Part shown: piece after piece, positions 56,425-64,000 of the stretch
How positions within the stretch are numbered: position 1 is the first letter of the stretch
How the letters are laid out: the number at the start of each line of letters is the position of its first letter
NCBI GenBank assembly: GCA_030847615.1
Contig: JAUMIR010000001.1
Coordinates: forward strand, 182,857,001-182,921,000
Source: Gambelia wislizenii
Taxonomy: Eukaryota; Chordata; Lepidosauria; Squamata; Crotaphytidae
Reading direction: 5' to 3'
Length of the DNA: 64,000 nt
Notes under the pieces: model-generated
Database searches by the model: none
The model's input: only the letters and a program-made list of their open reading frames with translations
What the model was told of the DNA's origin: nothing
Program-made: the position numbers and the translations under genes

Positions 56425-56535
56425 ATTAGATTGTAAGCTTGAGAGCAGGAAACTGTTTTATCGTTCTTTTCTTGTAAAGCGCCATGTACACTGATGGCGC
56501 TATGGAAATAAAATATGATGATCATCATCATCACC
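56425..56535 (+). repeat. Interspersed repeat 3' end, family unassigned
   Basis: GATTGTAAGCTTGAGAGCAG, TAAAGCGCCATGTACACTGA, GGCGCTATGGAAATAAAA then (ATC)n resembles the 3' end of a widespread amniote retroposon. I cannot name it. Confidence 0.45.
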
Positions 56536-57752
56536 AAGATCCAGAAATGGCTGATTTGGAGAATATGTCTGCTCACAAAATGGCTGCTATGCAGGGATGT
56601 ACAGTAGCTACTGGAGGGGGGGAGGATGAGAAAACTGCCCCTCCAAATAAGAATTCTGCTCCTTCTTTTCCTTCAGTCCCTAAATTTCTAGTGTTCCAAA
56701 GAGTAAGACAATGAAACCTGCTCACATCTAGAACTCTTACGCTCCCTTTGTCACTTTGCCTGCCCCTTTTCTTTGGATGTCTAAATTATATTTGCAAATG
56801 TTCAAAGGCGGGGGGTCCCTCATTTTGCTCCCCTCTTCTAGTAGGTCTATCCCTGCATGTTAGTTGAAAATACTGGGAGTGAGGCCTGTTCTTGCTGTAT
56901 CTTCTCTAGTATGCATACATAAGCACATACATACACACAAAATACTATCCCCTCCCCTGGCCAATACAAGTAAGTGGAGAAATCACTCCTTTCATTTGCA
57001 CAGAGGAAAAGCAGAAGTTTTTCCTTGGAAACACTGACAATAGACTCACTATTATTTAGAATATATGTGGCTTACAGGCACAAAACGTTGGCTAATGATA
57101 CCTCACTGCCCAATCAAAGTCATCCTGTTCTGGCTCAAGGACACTTTAGCTAGAAGAAAACAACTGGTTACATTCAACACATTTTCACTCAGAAAATAAA
57201 GAGTTGAGGGTCCTGTGAGAGTTAAAATTCTAACCACTGGAAGATGAATCAAAACTCCTACCTACATTCACTGTAAGAATTCAAAGTTTCTATGGTTGCA
57301 ACTGCACTTCCTAAAGCTCCACATGCTCTACATCATGACAGAGAGAGACAGATTGACACATATGCAAATGTGATTACTAGCAGAAATGCACAATATTCAG
57401 ACCACAGGATTTTGTATGCTAGATTTTCAAAAGTATGCACTGATGTCTCTTTGCCCAACAAAAAGCAAAGGGAAAAGAACCTTAACTTCAAAAATATCTC
57501 TGTTCATTCTTAGATAGTGCTGATCATGTAAATTTCCCAAACTTATTTCATCAGCATACAATGGTAGATTGAGACAGGTATGTGAGAAAATAATGTTTCA
57601 TTTAAACCAAAGTAATTTGGACATCAAGGCATCAGACAGCAGTGATTATGCACTCCACACTGTTTACTTTAAACACACAGAGAGAAACAACTACAAATGT
57701 AATTATTTTTGGGGGGGTATATCCAGAGTGATTGAACAGTCTCAGGCATTGT

Positions 57753-57814
57753 TTCTGTTCCTTCCAATGTTATACTGGGTTAGATTCTGTTCCTTCCAAT
57801 GTTATACTGGGTTA
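57753..57814 (+). repeat. 32-bp tandem duplication
   Basis: TTCTGTTCCTTCCAATGTTA and onward is repeated with a period of 32 bp and no mismatch, which points to a recent slippage or repair event. Confidence 0.95.
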
Positions 57815-59440
57815 AAATAAACCCTCCTAGGAAGCTGGTATAAAATATCTTTTGATTGTACCAGGAGCTGACATTAAATACATAAACAAACATGTATGGA
57901 TCTCCAAAATAAAATTGTAAAGAGCATGAACAAAATCTAGGACTTTCTAGGTGTGTGTGTTTTTTTAATCCATCTGGATGCACCCTCAGATTGTACACGT
58001 GTTCAGTTTCACTTTGCATCTTGCTTGTCGAAACAGGATGGCTATACACCACAACCACCACTAGAAGTCAGTGTTTCACAACTTTCTACAGCAATACAGA
58101 TTCTTTCAAGCCCCTTTTCGGTAACCCTTAAGGTAGATCACACTACAGTAGTTATTGTTATGAGACCACTTCCCTTCACAGTTCCAGTATGCTTAGAAGT
58201 ATTTTAAGTTACAAGATGATACTGGATTTCAGAAGTTGTGGTTAAAAAAGACAGAAGACTAGGAGTCTGGCTTTAAATCTGACTTAGTTTTATCCTGTTA
58301 TAAGTAAGATTTAGATTTTTAAATTTTATCATCCAAAAATCTTTAGAGTGGAGCAAGCAAACAGACGCTTACAAGTCAGGTTTGGGTCATATGTTCTTTT
58401 TTTATCTATAAGCTGGTAAGTATGTCTCCAGATTTAAACATTTCTATGCTGGGCAGAAAGACGCATTCACTTAGATCCAGATTTTACCTCTTGCAAACAG
58501 GACTTCTTCTGTCCACAAAAGGCTTTTGATTCAGTGAAGAAATCTCACTGGTAGGAGATGATTTCTATCCCCAACCTACTCTCTCAAACCAGGTAGGGGG
58601 GCCCTCACTGGTGGGGTGGTACATGAAGCTACACAGAGCAGGAGGAATCAGTGAGAACATTCATTTCCTCCCTTATGCAGGCAGGACCATCCTGAATGGT
58701 GTTCCTTTCAGGGGCAGCCCCAGCTGGAAGAAGCAAGCAATGTGAAGTAGCCTTCTGAGCTAAAAGAAAATATGTGAATGTAACCTAAAGAAAAAGGGAT
58801 GGGCTTTTCTTAAGTCTTGTGCAGCCTACCTTTTACAGGAATGCCCTTGGTGGTGGTGGTGGTGGTGTTTACAAAGCAAGAGTGACCACTTGCAATCTTT
58901 TAAACACTGGCAGAACTAATCTCTGTTAAGTGACACTCAAAAATGCTTTGTAGGATAAAGCCTCTCATAGCAGCGTTCTTTGCAATCACCCCAGTAACCA
59001 CCAAGGTCTGCTTGAGATTTTCTGTCCATACCTGTGAAACAGGATACAAGATTAAGAGGTGCCTAAGGTTTACACTATTTGAAGTGATCAGGCTTTTCAA
59101 AGGCTAACAAGGCTGTGATTGAAAGATACAATGTGTTGTGCATGTTTGGATTCCACGCTATTGATAAACATTTCAGCCAGAATATATTTCTTTCAATATA
59201 TTTCTCAAGACATATCCAAAATGTGCCCAAAGTTCAAGATTCATCTGCAACACATATATTTGAGTTAGCAACACTATAATTATCGGATTAATACTGATAA
59301 GAAAACAAGAATAACCTAGTAATAAATATGGTTTAGAGCTCTTAACAAGCAAACCGAAGCTTCATGATCCTAGCTGGCTACCTGCTCTGCATTCTTCTGG
59401 CCCTATTTCACTACTACTCAAAGAGATGCAAAAATTAGCA

Positions 59441-59764
59441 TCAAAACTCTTTCTTCTGGAACACTTCTCCATTCAGTTTTTTGGATGAGCCATTTTTCAT
59501 TATCCTATTGGTAAAATTCCAGTCAACAGGGCAGAGAAGCTGCTGAGTCTTTTTGTACATCCAGTAGGGGTTAAGTATAAAAGTGACAGCAGTCATTCCA
59601 GTAAATACAACTACAAAATGCAGAAATCCCAGATTCTCCAGCACGGCGTTCCAATTGGAAATGCACACCCACCACATATGGTAAGTAAGGATCATGCGGC
59701 AGTGGAACATATGGATCATGACCCACTGGTTTGCCTTCCAAAAGAAAGTGTTAGCCCAACCAAC
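59441..59764 (-). CDS. CLN8: CLN8 last coding exon
   Basis: CLN8 is a multi-pass membrane protein of the ER and ER-Golgi intermediate compartment with a TLC domain. It helps lysosomal enzymes leave the ER, and its loss causes neuronal ceroid lipofuscinosis. The minus strand has acceptor CTTTTTTCCTCAG followed by 107 codons in phase 0. VGWANTFFWKANQWVMIHMF aligns with the human C-terminal exon, and HCRMILTYHMWWVC is nearly identical. A membrane segment (HFVVVFTGMTAVTFIL), then NPYWMYKKTQQLLCPVDWNF follow. The protein ends KKEF, a KKXX ER-retrieval signal where human has KKRP. The stop is at 59441-59443. Earlier CLN8 exons lie beyond the right edge. The frame is intact, so the gene is probably functional. 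The following 3' UTR runs toward lower coordinates. Confidence 0.95.
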   Translation of the reverse strand, partial: VGWANTFFWKANQWVMIHMFHCRMILTYHMWWVCISNWNAVLENLGFLHFVVVFTGMTAVTFILNPYWMYKKTQQLLCPVDWNFTNRIMKNGSSKKLNGEVFQKKEF

Positions 59765-60529
59765 CTGAGGAAAAAAGAAAAAAATCAGAAGTTAATACTG
59801 TATGATGCAGCATTTTCACACAGATTATTTTATGAGCTAGCTACACAGAACATAAATAACATATTGTGTATATAATGACAACTCCAAGCATGCTTGTAAA
59901 GTCAGATCTCAGCAATGTAAGTCCTTACCTACTCAGATGTTCCGGAAAACAAACATTTCAAGACTTGGAGGCTTTTGAAATAACCATGTTCTAACTAGGA
60001 GCGATATACTGTATAACCAACTTCAAAGGAAAAGGCTATAAGCAAAGGCTCAGACAAAAAACAAAGGTGACATCTGTCTTAGCATAACATAATGGGTTGT
60101 TACCAGGAATTAATACTGGCACAGTTTTTCATTGATTCTAAAGAGAGAGAAATAAAATCAGCACTAGAGGAGCCAGCACAACAACCATGTCTTTTGACCA
60201 GATGGAAAGATGACTAGCAAGGGCTGTTTAGTGGCGAAATGGGCATTCTGCATGTGCCAAGGAATCCTCATTACACTACATGTAGCTGGGCTAAACCGCA
60301 GAACTGGAAACACTGGGCACAGCTCTAAAATGTAATGAGAGCTGGGAGATCACAGGGAATAGCAAATACAAAAGCCTATTAATTTCGTGCACCCACTGTC
60401 TTTCTCTTCGCTGATTTATGTCCTGCCTCTCTCCCACCAGGCCTGGGTGTAAGGTGACACCCAAAATGAATGGGTACAGATAAAAACACAATGGATTTTG
60501 AACATATAATAACACAATTTAGACTACAC

Positions 60530-60740
60530 AAGTTTGACCCCCTTGGAACCTGATATGTTCCAAGACCCCGTATGGATATCTGAAACCGCGGCTAATAGGG
60601 AACTATTATTTTCAAGGGGATAAACACCAGAAGTTAACCACAGAATCACATTGGAGGGCCCAGAAATGCCTATGAACATATTTTTTCAGACATGGATAAC
60701 TGAAACCGTAGATACTGAGTCTGTGGATACAGATTACTAT
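60530..60740 (+). mobile_element. Tigger-type MITE, eroded ends
   Basis: GTTCCAAGACCCCGTATGGA, TCTGAAACCGCGGCTAATAG, AATGCCTATGAACATATTTT and GGATAACTGAAACCGTAGAT match the internal blocks of the family. The termini are decayed. Confidence 0.65.
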
Positions 60741-60844
60741 TAATATGCTATTTAAAGCAATTTGAAAACACACCACACAGTGTGTGTGTGCGTGGGGAAA
60801 CCCAGTAGAATATGAAATCATCCAACACATCCATTTCAAAACCT

Positions 60845-60960
60845 TAGGACATAACAGTCAATCAGTTGCTTGAACAGAAACATCTTTGCCTGCTGGTGGA
60901 AGGACAACAGGAGGAGGGTTTGCCCTAATCTCCTCTGGGAAGGAGTTTTGTTGTTAGTCA
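60845..60960 (-). mobile_element. L2-like LINE 3' fragment
   Basis: ACATCTTTGCCTGCTGGTGG and CTCTGGGAAGGAGTTTTG match the 3' region of the element at 17585 (near 17860). Confidence 0.5.
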
Positions 60961-61551
60961 ACAAAGGAAGAGTCATGTCTGACCTGATAGTAAGTCAGTA
61001 CTTGGCAAAGCTATCATATAGTAGTTAAATTATAACCATAGGCTACCAATTTAACTCCTTAATTTAAGTAGAAGTGCACAATCAGACAGCAGATTGTTTC
61101 CAGTTTTTGTTGCTTGAATGTGGAATTCATTCCCTACTGTTCTAAAATTACATTGCTATACATCTTTGCATTTTTTTGAAGTTGTTTTCCTTTAAAGATG
61201 ACTTCAAGCTGTTCATCATTCTCCTATACATACTACACAATCTCCACCAAACAAGGTTTAAATAACAATGGCTTGGTATATGTTCTCATTTGGTATTGTA
61301 TCAATTTGAGTTAGGGAAAGGTTTAAAATATTTACATAAGGATTTATCTTTTTGTTGTTTTCAGCTGACTCCTCAACCTGTGAAAAGTTCAAATTTTATG
61401 TTGTTAGTGTATTTAATTGGTTTGTTTAAATGTAATTATTTTAATATCTTTATTTGTTTTTTATGTTAGTATACATGCCATATTTGTGGTGTATAATCTA
61501 TGTGGGGTTCTTTTTGTTTTTGTTATGAATTATTTAATTAAAAAATTCCTT

Positions 61552-61592
61552 AAAAAAAAAAAAGAGAGAGAGAGCGAGAGAGAGAGAGAGCG
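61552..61592 (+). repeat. (AG)n microsatellite
   Basis: GA repeats with two GC interruptions follow a poly(A) run. Confidence 0.9.
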
Positions 61593-62092
61593 CTCCACAA
61601 GTCCGAAAGAGGGTTTCTGGAGGTCAGACATGGCTGCAAGGAGGAAGGAGAATCTTTACCTTGCATCAGATATTTTAGGACCCAAACCAGTACCTCAAGA
61701 AATCTTGGCAGAGAAGGCTAAAGACCTTGTAAAACTACAAATCCCAGGATTCCATAGGAAGGAGCTATGGAAAATAATCCAGTTTCAAACTGGATTATTT
61801 GTGTAGTATGCCTGGCCCCTTGGATTATTTTAGAATTCAGATTTCAGAACTCCAGCCTGTGTTTCACTGAATAAAGTGAAACATATGTTTAATGGACTCA
61901 CCCTCTGTATACAGTTTGGGGAGGGGCAGACTGTGAACCCAATGGACCACATGCAGCTTGCCAAGCTACCCTGCGAAGCCCCTGGGGCCCTCCAATGTGC
62001 CCCCCTAACTGCCATCCCAACATACTGTCCTAAAAAAGGACAGGAGCGCCCTGGGAAGTCTCCAGGGACTGTGACTGATCATTTCAACACTA

Positions 62093-62381
62093 CAGTCATC
62101 CCTTCACATTCGTGGGGGTTAGGGCCGCCAGACCCCTGCAAATGTGAAAAAATAACGAATAACAATCGCCCTCTCCTGGGCTTTCGCTTTCTCCGCAAAG
62201 GGAGGGAAGGCTCAGCAGAGGAGCGGTTTAAGAGGTTTTGCCACACGCACACCGCACTTTCCTGCGTCTTCGTTCCCTTTGTGAAGAGAAGCGAAGACCC
62301 AGGAGATGGGTGGCAGGTGAGGGAAAACCGCAAATAATCAAAACTGCGAGTGTCAAAGCCGTGAATGTGAAGGGACAACTG
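62093..62381 (+). mobile_element. Tigger-type MITE, array-free relative of the 4748 element
   Basis: It begins CAGTCATCCCTTCACATTCG and ends GTGAATGTGAAGGGACAACTG, with TA at 62091-62092 and 62382-62383. The termini match those of 4748-9070 closely. The 289-bp interior is CpG-containing but lacks the minisatellite. Confidence 0.88.
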
Positions 62382-63191
62382 TATTTAACTATATAGAAGT
62401 AATGTTAGTTCTGCAATATCTAACCAAGTGATAACTAAAAGATTACTAAAAGGATAGGGAAGTAAACTGATTGCCAGGGTTTCACTGTACCCAGCTAGAT
62501 TGCTTCCCCATTTCCTTGCTTAATTTCCTGAAAGAGATACAACAGCCTGAATCTGTTTGGAAACACCCTCCAGTTAATGAAAAGCTAATCTCTCATCTCT
62601 AATGTGAGAACTCTTTACAATTGCTCAGTTTGTGCTGGTGCTCAACAAGAGAACACACAGAGAAGACAGAAATTCTCCTAAGTCCCAAATTTATTTTGAT
62701 CCAACTATATCACCACTTCTCCTCAACCATGTAATCTGTGGGCATGTTCAAGGCACTGAAGAGATTTTGACAAGGGAAGTCAATGACAATACTGCTAGCA
62801 TACCCTTCTACCCCTCCCATGAGGTTTCATAACTGCATATACTGTACTGGACACCTTTCAGGGTCACAGTGATCAGCGGTGTTTGGGGTCAAGCTGACAG
62901 GAGGACAGTCGGAGGTCAAGATGACCTGAGATGTGTCCAGGACCATGAAAACCCAGACAGGATCATGCAGAAAACCCAGTTGTTAATGGGTCTATGCTAA
63001 TCCTTTCAAACATGCAATCAGTGACCATCCCTCACCTATACCCTACACAAATCTTTCATATACACTCTGCCTGTCCCAAACATTAAGAAATTGTCACAAA
63101 TCCCATCAATGTATTGTCACTCTGAAGCTAAGGCAATTAGCCCGTTATAGACTCTTTTGTCCATTCGGGAGAAAACCATTTAGCTTTGTCA

Positions 63192-63540
63192 TAAGAGGGG
63201 TGCTCCAAAAAAGCGATACAAGGACTCCCTGAAACAACATCTCAGGCTCGGCCAAATTGATCACCAACAATGGTCCGCCCTGGCCTCACATTGGGAGGCA
63301 TTGAGACGCACTATCCACAATGCTGCAGCCTTATTTGAGAACTCACGCTGAACAAGTCTTGAAGAGAAATGACAACGCAGAAAGAATCACAACCCGGAAA
63401 CATCACCCAAGGAGATCTTCTGCTGTGCTTTCTGCAACCAGACTTGTTTATCTTGGATTGGCCTTTTTAGTCATCAGCGCGCTTGCAGAAAGCGCGGGAT
63501 GAGTCCTTCCTGAATCTTTGTTTGCGGAGAAAAGCCAGAG
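63192..63540 (+). pseudogene. LINE 3' fragment with intact zinc-finger motif
   Basis: This is the same family as 9815-11011 in opposite orientation. It encodes RGAPKKRYKDSLKQHLRLGQ, then DHQQWSALASH, and a C-terminal finger CAFCNQTCLS...SHQRAC with C-x2-C-x12-H-x3-C spacing. In-frame stops lie after the FENSR segment and in the following EK segment, so it is dead. It ends in TTTGCGGAGAAAAGCCAGAG. Confidence 0.85.
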
Positions 63541-64000
63541 GAGAGAAGTAGCACACCTCTCATCCTAGATCAAACCCTAACCACGTGTGCCACAAACCGG
63601 ACCCATCATTCTGTGGGTCACAGTTGGTGTGTCAGAGATGGACCCCGCCATTCTTTTTCTTGACAGACTGGATTCTCCGGTGCCACCTTCAGATGCTGAG
63701 TCCCTCCACTGCACGGACCTCTTTCTCTAAGATTGACAGCTATCACCCTTCCATCCCGAATTCTCTCCATCCAACCCTTCCTACCTTACTCTTCAATAGC
63801 TCTGTATCGTTTTTAAGAGCATATGTTCCTGTACATTAGCCTATCCCCTGTGTTAGTTCAAATAAAATACTTTAACTTCAAATGGTGTGCTCTCTATAGT
63901 TAGTACTGATATACACAGATGAAAAGATCCCCAAAGTTACCTTCCTCTTGCAGGCCTCCTTTTAGAATTCCCCCAAATTTCAAGGAGACGCTGGCATTGT

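Larger units (their letters stand above)
31354..59440. other. Intergenic region between ARHGEF10 promoter and CLN8 last exon, including CLN8 3' UTR
   Basis: Repeats inside are listed separately. The stretches 31745-32430, 34560-36520, 37880-39070, 49700-53090, 55000-57740 and 57820-59440 hold AT-rich sequence with no exon I can defend. The CLN8 3' UTR must occupy the part next to 59440, but its end is not determined. An AATAAA on the minus strand lies near 51332, and I cannot link it to CLN8. Confidence 0.5.
59765..64000 (-). other. CLN8: CLN8 intron before the last exon (partial)
   Basis: No upstream CLN8 coding exon (N-terminal TLC part) is seen. Positions 59765-60520, 60970-61540 and 62390-63190 hold unrecognised AT-rich sequence. 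The rest is repeats listed separately. Positions 63545-64000 show nothing I can identify apart from an AATAAA-like string. Confidence 0.75.

Noticed and set aside
58900..59100. Minus-strand frame with acceptor-like TTTCACAG as an additional CLN8 exon
   Set aside because: CLN8 already ends with its normal stop at 59441. The frame has no family resemblance and is probably part of the 3' UTR.
1..64000. CRISPR arrays, operons or bacterial-type promoters
   Set aside because: The sequence is clearly vertebrate nuclear DNA. The only regular repeat array is the minisatellite, which has no spacers.

Overview
This is vertebrate nuclear DNA, most likely from a squamate reptile and probably a lizard. 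The evidence is CR1 LINEs with the ATTCTATG 3' tail, L2-like LINEs, 5S-rRNA-headed and tRNA-headed SINEs, very many Tigger-type (TA target) non-autonomous transposons, and two mariner copies. Nothing bacterial is present. The window is mostly introns and intergenic DNA packed with repeats, so almost every long open frame is either transposon-derived or a shadow.

Two host genes can be anchored, both on the minus strand. The last coding exon of CLN8 (59441-59764) is recognised from its protein sequence. The exon at 11478-11570 carries an ATG and a proline-rich start (MDTEGFPPPPPPE) that resembles the MDQREPLPPAPAE start of human ARHGEF10. Human chr8p23 has CLN8 followed by ARHGEF10 in the same orientation, which supports the call. 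A CpG-rich block at about 29.6-30.5 kb, with paired E2F-like sites and an E-box, is the likely ARHGEF10 promoter. The layout is therefore: 1-11.5 kb ARHGEF10 intron downstream of the start-codon exon; 11.6-29.5 kb first intron; 29.5-30.5 kb promoter; 30.5-59.4 kb intergenic DNA plus the CLN8 3' region; 59.8-64 kb CLN8 intron.

The most striking structures are these. (1) A 4.3 kb Tigger-type element (4748-9070) has been filled by about 55 copies of a 74-bp GC-rich minisatellite. Each unit has a G-quadruplex motif on the minus (ARHGEF10 sense) strand and a hairpin whose 3-nt spacer occurs in both orientations. (2) A nest of a mariner (39075-46251) containing a Ty1/copia element (40228-46188) containing a solo LTR (40999-41588). 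The two copia LTRs are far more diverged than the mariner allows, and about 125 bp of mariner is missing at the junction. (3) A Penelope-like foldback element (30557-31340) with a 13-bp target duplication sits against the CpG island and is itself split by a hAT element with an 8-bp duplication. (4) There is a 353-bp near-perfect CpG-rich hairpin at 9234 and a 0.94 kb imperfect palindrome at 46959. Repeat family names are assigned from memory of motifs, without a database search.
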